From Bacteroidales bacterium (lineage in GTDB: Bacteria; Bacteroidota; Bacteroidia; Bacteroidales; UBA932), in contig JAKSJG010000006.1 in NCBI GenBank assembly GCA_024398365.1, forward strand, positions 1 to 50,353: a stretch of 50,353 bases of DNA, given 5' to 3'. Below the pieces are notes generated by a model. That model had not been told where the DNA came from, searched no databases, and worked only from the letters and a program-made list of their open reading frames with translations. Below, piece by piece: positions 7,956 to 15,213 of the stretch. The position numbers were made by a program, and so were the translations under genes. Every line of letters starts with the position of its first letter. Position 1 is the stretch's first letter.

Positions 7956-8025
7956 CAATTTACAAGATTATGCAAGTTATTGACAGTTTACAAGATTATC
8001 AACAACAATTTACCAAATTATCAAC
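7956..8025. repeat. Three 20-bp iterons in AT-rich divergent region
   Basis: Three direct repeats close to CARTTTACMARATTATCAAC start at 7956, 7984 and 8006 (28- and 22-base periods). The third runs into a perfect palindrome TCAACTGTTGA at 8021-8031. The second and third contain TTATCAACA (7996-8004) and TTATCAACT (8018-8026), each close to the DnaA-box consensus TTATNCACA. They lie between the divergent queA and XRE genes in a roughly 520-base AT-rich gap. Iterons of this kind act as binding sites for a regulator or an initiator; which applies is not known. Confidence 0.65.
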
Positions 8026-8243
8026 TGTTGACAACTCTATCAAATGATAAAAATATACGCTACTTGCATAACATACCGATTACCAATGATTTACGATATA
8101 TTATCTAAAGTTAATTTGCAGTTTACTAACAGGCATTTTGAGCAAAAATAGGGCAAAATATTGTTAATAATGCGGTTTTAAATGATGTAACTTATATATC
8201 ACTCAGTTTGTTACGCGATTTATCTAAAGTAAAGTATCAATAA

Positions 8244-8385
8244 ATTACAAGTACAATACCCTGTCAATGTCCTTCTCCCTTGTGCTACATTTGTAATTTA
8301 CTTTTGTAATTAGTAAAAATAAACTTAAATACACATCTTGTAAACAATATTTGTGTTACATTTGTATCAGTTAATGATTACAAAT
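8244..8385. promoter_or_regulatory. Repeated ATTTGTAAT motifs and promoters before XRE gene
   Basis: ATTTGTAAT occurs at 8289-8297, TTTTGTAAT 13 bases later at 8302-8310, the exact inverse ATTACAAAT at 8377-8385, and one-mismatch versions at 8244-8251 and 8360-8368. Three TAnnTTTG elements overlap these (8286-8293, 8299-8306, 8357-8364). The last would start transcription at the end of the gap. The clustering over the promoter suggests autoregulation by the downstream HTH protein; this is inference, since part of the similarity comes from the -7 consensus itself. Confidence 0.5.
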
Positions 8386-8388
8386 AAA

Positions 8389-8934
8389 ATGGACACATTT
8401 GAGAGCAGACTTCAGCAGGTCCTTACGATGGAAGAACTCTCCCCTGCCAAATTCGCCGACATGCTCGGCATTCAGAGGTCGGGTATCTCCCACCTCCTGT
8501 CAGGACGCAACAACCCGAGCTTTGATTTCATCACCAGGATGCTTGAGCATTTCCCGGAACTCAACGCTGACTGGCTCTTGATGGGCAAAGGCAAGCCTTA
8601 TAAGGATTCCGCCGCCCCGTCCACCGCTGCTCCGGCGGTTTCACCGGCTCCGAAGCCGTCTTCTCAGCAGATATGGCAGGATCAGGCAGCGCTGCCGCAT
8701 AGCCCTCAGATGCCGCAATTATTTGGAGAAGAGACAATTGAGTCCAAAATGGAGTCATCTCAAGCTCCTGAGAATGCGATATTCGCACCAAGCGTGAACG
8801 ACATACCGCATTTTCAGGAGTCTGAGACGGCAAATTATCCGCGCCCGGCGGAGCACCCTGCCGCCCCTTCCGCTGACCGTCACATAGTCCGCGTCACCAT
8901 CTTCTGGTCCGACGGCACCTACGAAGAAAAGTAG
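8389..8934 (+). CDS. XRE/Cro-CI family transcriptional regulator
   Basis: ATG 8389 gives 181 residues (MDTFESRLQQ). Upstream in-frame GTG 8353 and ATG 8374 are less likely because a promoter -7 element covers 8357-8364. Residues about 4-65 form a Cro/CI helix-turn-helix domain: SPAKFADMLGIQRSGISHLLSGRNNPSFDFITRML, with recognition helix near 30-38, ending DWLLMGKG. The remaining 110 residues are Pro-, Ala- and Ser-rich and probably disordered, ending in a short beta-like VRVTIFWSDGTYEE. It is likely a DNA-binding regulator, perhaps of itself and of the muramidase gene that begins 20 bases downstream. Confidence 0.87.
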   Translation: MDTFESRLQQVLTMEELSPAKFADMLGIQRSGISHLLSGRNNPSFDFITRMLEHFPELNADWLLMGKGKPYKDSAAPSTAAPAVSPAPKPSSQQIWQDQAALPHSPQMPQLFGEETIESKMESSQAPENAIFAPSVNDIPHFQESETANYPRPAEHPAAPSADRHIVRVTIFWSDGTYEEK

Positions 8935-8954
8935 CTTGCGAAATATTACCAGTT

Positions 8955-10016
8955 ATGAGAAGAATCATATTGTTCTTTTTTGCAATGGCAATCATCTGCG
9001 GTGCCTTCATTTCGTGCCAGAAAAAAGAAGACACGACCATTGTAATTGAGAATATTACGGCAGGTATAGAACATGACGATGCTTTTGAGGAATACACCGT
9101 CACCCGTATGGGTCCTGACAAAGAGCATCCGTTCGAGTGCTATTGCGCTGGCGGCATTGCGAACACCTGGGCGACTGTCGTGGTTGAGTTCAGGTCCCCG
9201 TCTGTGCCGGAAGTGATAGTAGAGGATTTTCCGCAAAATGACAATTGCAATTCCATCCTGGTCAAGTGCGACGGAATGGGAGATGGCAAATGGAAGGCTG
9301 TCATCTGGACCACTGTGGGTTTCGAGGCCAAAGTCACCATCATGGACAAAGATGCTACGCTTTGCTTCGGAATATCCATTGTTGGGGATGTCGGCTGGAC
9401 AGATCCCAGACTGGAAAGGTTGGATAAGATCACTGAAGGCGAATTTCAGCATGCTGCAAGTCGTTTGGGCGTGCCCGTTGCCGTCGTGAAAGCATTGGAC
9501 GAAGTGTTGTCCGATAATAAAGGCGGTTTTTTCGCTATGAATCGCCCTGTAATACAGTTCGAAGGACACATTTTCTGGAAAGAGCTGCTGAAAAAAGGAA
9601 TCGACCCCAGGAACTACGTTCGCGGCAATGAAGATATCCTTTATGAAAAATGGACTAAGGCATATTATAAAAACGGCATGTCAGAATACCAACGCTTAGA
9701 AAGAGCCGAACGTATTGACGAAACAGCAGCCAGATGCGCTACGTGCTGGGGTGCCTATAAGCTGATGGGCTACAATTATGAAAAGTGCGAATGCGGAGAT
9801 GCACGATCTTTTGTTAATCGTATGATGGAGAGTAGAGGAAGTCAGATGGACCTTTTCGTCAGTTATTTATTAAACACTGGAGGAAACAAATATCTCAGGA
9901 GTCTGGACTGGGCAGGTTTCGCAAGATATTATGACAGCGACCGATATGCTCGGGACAAGTTTGATGAAAGGCTGGAGCAGGCGTATGCGAAATATGCCGC
10001 CGGGACCGACCAATAG
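8955..10016 (+). CDS. Lipoprotein with N-acetylmuramidase (DUF3380) domain
   Basis: A 353-residue exported protein with signal peptide and lipobox FIS-C21 followed by QKKED, which resembles the charged signal that sends Bacteroidetes lipoproteins to the cell surface. Residues about 25-150 form an unrecognised Cys-containing, beta-rich region. Residues about 155-348 match the N-acetylmuramidase fold found in phage endolysins: EFQHAASRLGVPVAVVKALDEV with the presumed catalytic Glu183, PVIQFEGHIFW, a WGAYKLMGYN segment at 265-274, then MDLFVSYLL and LDWAGFARYYDSDRYA. The predicted role is cleavage of peptidoglycan glycan strands. It follows the XRE gene by 20 bases. Activity and target are untested. 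Confidence 0.8.
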   Translation: MRRIILFFFAMAIICGAFISCQKKEDTTIVIENITAGIEHDDAFEEYTVTRMGPDKEHPFECYCAGGIANTWATVVVEFRSPSVPEVIVEDFPQNDNCNSILVKCDGMGDGKWKAVIWTTVGFEAKVTIMDKDATLCFGISIVGDVGWTDPRLERLDKITEGEFQHAASRLGVPVAVVKALDEVLSDNKGGFFAMNRPVIQFEGHIFWKELLKKGIDPRNYVRGNEDILYEKWTKAYYKNGMSEYQRLERAERIDETAARCATCWGAYKLMGYNYEKCECGDARSFVNRMMESRGSQMDLFVSYLLNTGGNKYLRSLDWAGFARYYDSDRYARDKFDERLEQAYAKYAAGTDQ

Positions 10017-10049
10017 AACAAGAAGGGCCAATGAAGCTGCACCTATATA

Positions 10050-10080
10050 TTGCACAGCTTGAAGATTAGTATTATCTTCG
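10050..10080 (+). promoter_or_regulatory. Possible promoter for Na/Pi symporter gene
   Basis: TATCTTCG at 10073-10080 is one base from TAnnTTTG, with a TTG at 10050-10052 and a 20-base spacer. It lies in the 106-base gap before the ATG at 10123. The gap also holds an imperfect hairpin near 10035-10060 without a T-run. Confidence 0.3.
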
Positions 10081-10122
10081 CAGCGATTATAGAAGTTTAA
10101 AAAGTATTATTTGATTGCAGTT

Positions 10123-11820
10123 ATGGGAACGACAGCTATTGTCTCTGCAATCCTGACCCTTCTGGCTGGAATCGGCATATTCCTCGTAGCGTGCCAGATG
10201 ATGAGCTCCAATTTGGAATCGGCGAGCTCAGCGAAGTTGAAAAGCCTCTTTGCCAAGGCATCTAAAAGCAAGCTCCTGGGAGTAGGCATCGGAACGGTCG
10301 GGACCGCTGCCATCCAGAGCTCCGGAGCCACCACGGTGATGACGATCGGTTTCGTCAACACCGGTATCATCTCTCTCACTCAGGCCGCCACCATCATCTA
10401 CGGCGCCAACATCGGAACCACAGTAACAGCGCAGATCGTCGCGCTCGGTATGTTTGGAGGCAACTCCATCTCCACGTCCATCATATTCTCCGCATTCGCC
10501 GGACTCGGCGCCTTCCTCATCGTATTCTCCAAAAAAGCGGCACTCAAGACCTGGGGAGGCATACTCGCCGGCTTCGGCATGCTCTTCGTCGGACTCTCGC
10601 TGATGAGCGGCTCGATGGAGGACTTCGCGGCCCTGCAGGGTGTCAAGGACTTCCTCGCCGGCATACGCAACCCGCTGCTGCTGGTGCTCACCGGCGCAGT
10701 GATAACCGCTATCATACAGAGTTCATCAGTGATGACATCCATCGCTCTGGCGATGTGCGTCACCGGCCTCATATCACTTGACCAGGGCATATTCCTGACC
10801 ATGGGTTCCAATATCGGTTCATGCGTGGTCGCCATCATAGCCGGCGTCACCAGCGGAATCAATGCCAAGCGCACAGCCCTCATCCACTTGCTGTTCAACT
10901 GCACCGGTGTGCTGATCTTCATGCTGGCGGGCTCGCTGCTGAAACTCTTCACAAGCGGGAACCTCAGCTATGGCACTATGTTCGAGTCGGCCTTCCCGGG
11001 CGCTCCGCAGACTCAGCTGGCTATGTTCCACACCTTCTTCAATGTCATCACCGTACTCATCATGCTGCCGCTGACCGGCGCGCTGGTATCCCTGGTATGC
11101 AGGATGATCCCGCAGAAGGATGACTCTGACGTTGAGATCCTCAAGCTCAAATACATCGACGACAACATGCTCCGCACCCCTCCTCTGGCCGTTGAGCAGA
11201 CCAAGCGCGAGATCCTGGGCATGGCGGAACTGGCCATGGAGAATTTCGACAGGGCGGTCGCTATCATCACGACACTCGACTTCAAGGAGCGCGAGCTGTT
11301 TGACAAGGTTGAGGAAAAGATCAATTTCATCAACAGGACTCTGGTGGATTTCGTAGTCAGGCTGTCGGGCCGCAAGGGTCTAAGCGAACATGACCATATC
11401 TATCTGTCAACCACCTACAGGACGGTGCGCGACGTGGAGCGTATAGGCGACTATGCCAAGAATATCGCCGAGTACGCCGATGCCATGCAGGAAGCCGGGC
11501 AGCATTTCTCTGATGACGCCCTCTATGAGATCAGCCAGCTGAAGATACTCATCCACCAGCTGTACGACAAGACCTGTGAAGCATACAGGGGCGAACTGAT
11601 AGATGCCCTTGACCAGGCCAATGTCATCGAGGAACAGATAGATGAATTCACCAAGATGATGGAAGCCAACCACGTCACACGCCTGTCCAACGGCAACTGC
11701 ACTCCTGTGACGGGAACCTTCTACCTGGAGCTGTCCTCAGATTCAGAACGTATCGCAGACCACCTCATCAACGTGGCCAAGACTATACGCCGCATCAAGA
11801 AAGTAAGCTATCAATCATAG
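10123..11820 (+). CDS. Na/Pi cotransporter family protein with PhoU-like domain
   Basis: A 565-residue inner-membrane protein that should couple sodium to phosphate uptake or efflux. Two inverted repeats of the Na/Pi-cotransporter fold carry the paired signatures QSSGATTVMTIGFVN and QSSSVMTSIALAM. The last 200 residues form helices typical of a PhoU-like regulatory domain (FDRAVAIITTLDFKERELFDKVEEK; LSSDSERIADHLINVAKTI). ATG 10123 is used; the frame extends four codons to a TTG at 10111. The pyrD-like gene begins 3 bases after its stop, suggesting an operon. Confidence 0.92.
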   Translation: MGTTAIVSAILTLLAGIGIFLVACQMMSSNLESASSAKLKSLFAKASKSKLLGVGIGTVGTAAIQSSGATTVMTIGFVNTGIISLTQAATIIYGANIGTTVTAQIVALGMFGGNSISTSIIFSAFAGLGAFLIVFSKKAALKTWGGILAGFGMLFVGLSLMSGSMEDFAALQGVKDFLAGIRNPLLLVLTGAVITAIIQSSSVMTSIALAMCVTGLISLDQGIFLTMGSNIGSCVVAIIAGVTSGINAKRTALIHLLFNCTGVLIFMLAGSLLKLFTSGNLSYGTMFESAFPGAPQTQLAMFHTFFNVITVLIMLPLTGALVSLVCRMIPQKDDSDVEILKLKYIDDNMLRTPPLAVEQTKREILGMAELAMENFDRAVAIITTLDFKERELFDKVEEKINFINRTLVDFVVRLSGRKGLSEHDHIYLSTTYRTVRDVERIGDYAKNIAEYADAMQEAGQHFSDDALYEISQLKILIHQLYDKTCEAYRGELIDALDQANVIEEQIDEFTKMMEANHVTRLSNGNCTPVTGTFYLELSSDSERIADHLINVAKTIRRIKKVSYQS

Positions 11821-11823
11821 ATC

Positions 11824-12858
11824 ATGTACAAATATTTAAGACCGATACTTTTCGCATTCAGTCCTGAGACCGCTCACAAGATCAGTTTCAAGACGCTGGA
11901 CGTGATACGCCGGATACCGGGGGCCTCCCTCCTGGTCCGCGTCCGCCACTCCTACAGACATCCGAGCCTTGAACGCGAACTGTTCGGCGTCACGTTCAAG
12001 AACCCGGTGGGCATCTCCGCCGGTGTGGATTGCGATGGCAAGTATTACAATGAACTCGGACTGTTCGGCCCTGGCTTCGTGGAGATAGGTACACTGACCA
12101 ATTCTCCGCAGGAAGGCAATCCGAAGCCGAGGTGGCAGCGCCTGCGCAGCCGCCAGGCGTTCATCAATAATTTCGGCCACGCCAACAGAGGCGTGCGCGA
12201 GGCAATCTCCAACATCCAGTCCAACCCGCCGAAGGACCTGGTGGTGATAGCCAATATCGGCAAGAACTCCGAGACCCCGTCCGAGAATGCGGTGGAGGAC
12301 ATCGACAGATGCTATACGCTCATATATGATTTCTCGGACATCGTGGTCATCAATATGCTTGACACGGACATTCATTTCCTCAACGACATATTGGATCGCG
12401 TCACGACCATACGCCGCTTCAATGACGAGCAGCATCCTATCCTGGTCAAGATACCGCCGGATATGTCGCAGCAGGAGATGGACTATGCCGTCCATACTGT
12501 CCTGAGCTTCGGCATCGACGGTCTGGTGGTGTCCGGCTCGACATATTCGACCGAAGGTCTCGACTGCGACATGGCTCACGGGGAAGTAAGCGGCGCGCCA
12601 GTGTTCGAACATTCCCTCGAGACCCTCAAATACGTATATGAGAAAAGCAAGGGCCTCATCCCTATCATCATTTCAGGCGGCATAATGACGCCTGAGCAGG
12701 CCCAGACCATGCTGGACAACGGCGCATCCCTGATTGAAGTGCACACAGGCCTGGCATTCCATGGCCCGAAACTCATCAAGAACATACTCAAGTATCTGGT
12801 GGCCACTGACAAGCAGCGCCATCCGGAGAAATATACCAAGAACAAAAAGTCAAAATAA
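11824..12858 (+). CDS. Dihydroorotate dehydrogenase (class 2)-like protein, degenerate active site
   Basis: The 344 residues align along their length with quinone-type PyrD: N-terminal helices (LRPILFAFSPETAHKISF), LFGVTFKNPVGISAG, IEIGT-type GFVEIGTLTNSPQEGNPKPR, NIGKN at 144-148, VKIPPD and GGIMTPEQA...GASLIEVHTGL. Key positions differ. AG-x-DKDG reads AGVDCDG (66-72), RMGFNN reads NFGHAN (116-121), and the catalytic serine block NISSPNTPG reads NMLDTDIHF (177-185). Part of the FMN site and Lys209 remain. It may bind flavin but is unlikely to oxidise dihydroorotate in the normal way. It is coupled to cinA through a 1-base overlap. Confidence 0.8.
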   Translation: MYKYLRPILFAFSPETAHKISFKTLDVIRRIPGASLLVRVRHSYRHPSLERELFGVTFKNPVGISAGVDCDGKYYNELGLFGPGFVEIGTLTNSPQEGNPKPRWQRLRSRQAFINNFGHANRGVREAISNIQSNPPKDLVVIANIGKNSETPSENAVEDIDRCYTLIYDFSDIVVINMLDTDIHFLNDILDRVTTIRRFNDEQHPILVKIPPDMSQQEMDYAVHTVLSFGIDGLVVSGSTYSTEGLDCDMAHGEVSGAPVFEHSLETLKYVYEKSKGLIPIIISGGIMTPEQAQTMLDNGASLIEVHTGLAFHGPKLIKNILKYLVATDKQRHPEKYTKNKKSK

Positions 12859-14120
12859 TGATAACAGCTTCGATATGTACCATAGGCGATGAGATCCTCA
12901 TCGGCCAGATCGTTGATACCAATTCCTCAGACATCTCACGTGAGCTCAACCGCATAGGCGTGAAGGTGGTACGCATGCTCTCCATCGGCGATGACCACAG
13001 GGAGATCGTGGACAATCTGAATGCATGCCTCGCCACGAGCGACGTGGTGCTGGTCACCGGCGGACTCGGCCCTACCAAGGACGATATCACCAAGGAAGCG
13101 CTGCGCGAACTTTCCGGTTCCGCAGGCTGGCGCAAATCCGAAGAGCAGTACGAGGTCATTGACCGCATACTCACCGCGCGCGGCATCAAGATGCTGGACA
13201 CCAACCAGGCCCAGGCCCTCGTGCCTGACAAATGCGAGGTCATAGTCAACAAGCTCGGCACAGCGCCATGCATGGCATTCCACGGCCTCGGGCCTGATGG
13301 CAGCGCCTCACTCTACTCCATGCCTGGAGTACCTTTCGAGACCAGAGGTCTGCTGGGCGACGTGATGGATGACATACGCGCACATTACAAGCTGGAGAAG
13401 ATATCCCACCGCACCATAGTGACCTTCGGCATTCCGGAGTCCGAGCTGGCCAAGCAGATTGAGAGCTGGGAGGACAGCCTGCCGGCAAATATGCATCTGG
13501 CCTACCTTCCCAACCCTACCATCGGCGTACGCCTGAGGCTCTCCGCCTTCGGAGTGGAGACTGATTTCGCGCAGCAGGTGGAGGAACTCCGCGGTCTGCT
13601 GGGCGATGCCATATATGGCGAAGGCGAGGACACGCTCCCTGTCGCCATCGGACGCATGCTCCGCGAACGCGGCGCAAAGATGGCTGCCGCCGAATCCTGC
13701 ACCGGAGGGCGCATCTCCGAACTCATGACCGCCGTGGCCGGATGCTCCGACTATTACAACGGCTCTGTCACTTCCTACGCCAATTCCGTGAAGATGGGAA
13801 CGCTCGGAGTCAGGGAAGAGACTCTCGCTCAGCACGGTGCTGTCAGCGAGGAGACTGTACGCGAGATGGCTGCCGGCGTGCTCAGGAAGCTTGATACAGA
13901 TTATTCCGTGGCCACTTCAGGCATTGCAGGTCCGGGCGGTGCGACACCTGGCAAACCTGTGGGCATGGCGTGGCTGGCGGCTGCACACCGCAACGCTGAC
14001 GGAGAGATATCCGTTACCACAAAGTGCGTGAAATTCTCATCCAGCAGGGCCGTGAACATCGAGCGTTTCGCTTCGAATGCCCTCAACCTGCTCAGATTGA
14101 AGATACTTGCAGGAGACTAA
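12858..14120 (+). CDS. cinA: CinA, nicotinamide-nucleotide amidase family
   Basis: A two-domain cytoplasmic protein of 420 residues. The N-terminal MoaB/CinA-like domain (SICTIGDEILIGQIVDTNS, VTGGLGPTKDDITKEAL) is associated with pyridine-nucleotide pyrophosphatase activity. The C-terminal domain (AAAESCTGGRISELMTAVAGCS, VATSGIAGPGGATPGKPVG) is the NMN deamidase that recycles nicotinamide mononucleotide. Its ATG shares a base with the preceding TAA, so it is translationally coupled. The stop overlaps the convergent wzz-like gene by 4 bases. Confidence 0.95.
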   Translation: MITASICTIGDEILIGQIVDTNSSDISRELNRIGVKVVRMLSIGDDHREIVDNLNACLATSDVVLVTGGLGPTKDDITKEALRELSGSAGWRKSEEQYEVIDRILTARGIKMLDTNQAQALVPDKCEVIVNKLGTAPCMAFHGLGPDGSASLYSMPGVPFETRGLLGDVMDDIRAHYKLEKISHRTIVTFGIPESELAKQIESWEDSLPANMHLAYLPNPTIGVRLRLSAFGVETDFAQQVEELRGLLGDAIYGEGEDTLPVAIGRMLRERGAKMAAAESCTGGRISELMTAVAGCSDYYNGSVTSYANSVKMGTLGVREETLAQHGAVSEETVREMAAGVLRKLDTDYSVATSGIAGPGGATPGKPVGMAWLAAAHRNADGEISVTTKCVKFSSSRAVNIERFASNALNLLRLKILAGD

Positions 14121-15208
14121 ACCTCCTCTCTCTTTCTGTTCCTGACAGACTTGATGCCGAGGTAGCAGCAGCTGCCCGCGAAGCCGAGGAATACCCAGAC
14201 GATAAGCAGCATCATTCCGCTTGGCTTGAACTTGCGGTTAGGCACGCCTATCGGCGCGATCTCAGTAAAGGTGACGTTGTTCTCCTCCAGCTTCACGCGG
14301 GATGAGAGAACGTTCTTGGCAAGTTCAGAATAGAGGGACTGCGCGAGCTGGGACTCGTTTTCGAGGCGGTAGCGCTCGACCATGGAAGCGGCAGTCATCA
14401 CACCCTTGTTGGAATCCACATAGTATGCATATGCACGCTGCTTGCGCAGATAATCCTCCTTGGCATCAACATACTGCTTCTCGATGAACTCGAGATTCTT
14501 CCTGGACTTGGTCAGCTTGAAGTCGGAGACATATTTCTTGATGAGCTCATAGGCATTCTGGCAGAGCTCCGCTGAAGCGAGGGCTTCAGGCATGTATGCG
14601 TCTATGGTGAGTATGCCCTGCTTGGCATCCACGTCCAGGGTCACGCTCTTGGAGAGTATCCTGGCCACGGCATCCTCCGCGTCGGTAAGCGCAGGGATGG
14701 AATCAGTCTTGACTGAATTGAAGGTCTCCACGTCCTCGTCGTGCTTCTTGCTCGGAATCATCTTGCTCAGCAGGAATCCCGGAAGCCCTATAGTGTAGCG
14801 CTTGATGGAGGTAACAAGATTGAATTTCTGATAAGTCTCGTCAGTGTAGAAGTCATAAACGGATACTGGCTCGTCAAATCCTTCGATGTGGACCTTGGAG
14901 TACATCAGGTCGCGAAGGTAGTTGGGGTTCTCCAGGATGTAAGGATATACCCTCGGGCTGATAGGGCCGTCACCACCGCCCATATCCAGATCCATACCCA
15001 TCATGGAAGCTATGGACGAGTACCTTGAAGAGAAACTCTGATTGGTCTGCGGGACGAATACGCATTCGGCCTTAAAGACTCTCGGTGAGAATATGGCAAG
15101 GAATACAGCAAATGCCGCACAAATGCCACAGACAATGATAAAGAGCTTTCTGTGCTTCCACAGTTTGCCGAACAGATCGGCAAGATTGATATCTTTTTCT
15201 TCAGCCAT
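14117..15208 (-). CDS. Wzz-like polysaccharide chain-length/co-polymerase protein
   Basis: The 363 residues have the Wzz topology: a cytoplasmic start (MAEEKDINLADLFGKLWKHRK), TM1 at about 22-40, a large periplasmic region with long helices in the second half (KNLEFIEKQYVDAKEDYLRKQRAYAYYV), and TM2 at about 333-354 preceded by PNRKFKPSG. It should set polysaccharide chain length and contact the export protein. No kinase domain is attached. It starts 5 bases after the SLBB export gene, so the two form a Wza-Wzz pair. Confidence 0.9.
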   Translation of the reverse strand: MAEEKDINLADLFGKLWKHRKLFIIVCGICAAFAVFLAIFSPRVFKAECVFVPQTNQSFSSRYSSIASMMGMDLDMGGGDGPISPRVYPYILENPNYLRDLMYSKVHIEGFDEPVSVYDFYTDETYQKFNLVTSIKRYTIGLPGFLLSKMIPSKKHDEDVETFNSVKTDSIPALTDAEDAVARILSKSVTLDVDAKQGILTIDAYMPEALASAELCQNAYELIKKYVSDFKLTKSRKNLEFIEKQYVDAKEDYLRKQRAYAYYVDSNKGVMTAASMVERYRLENESQLAQSLYSELAKNVLSSRVKLEENNVTFTEIAPIGVPNRKFKPSGMMLLIVWVFLGFAGSCCYLGIKSVRNRKREEV

Positions 15209-15213
15209 TGGTC

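Noticed and set aside
7956..8025. CRISPR array
   Set aside because: Only three 20-bp repeats with spacers of 2-8 bases; no cas genes nearby.
7893..8108. 71-residue open frame in the AT-rich gap
   Set aside because: Composition is that of AT-rich non-coding DNA and it runs through the iterons; no signal or motif.
7870..8388. Definite chromosomal origin oriC
   Set aside because: DnaA-box matches are imperfect, no dnaA/gidA-type neighbours are present, and gene orientation to the right does not fit; kept only as a hypothesis.
11836..12612. 258-residue minus-strand open frame
   Set aside because: Antisense to the PyrD-like gene, whose family motifs are clear.
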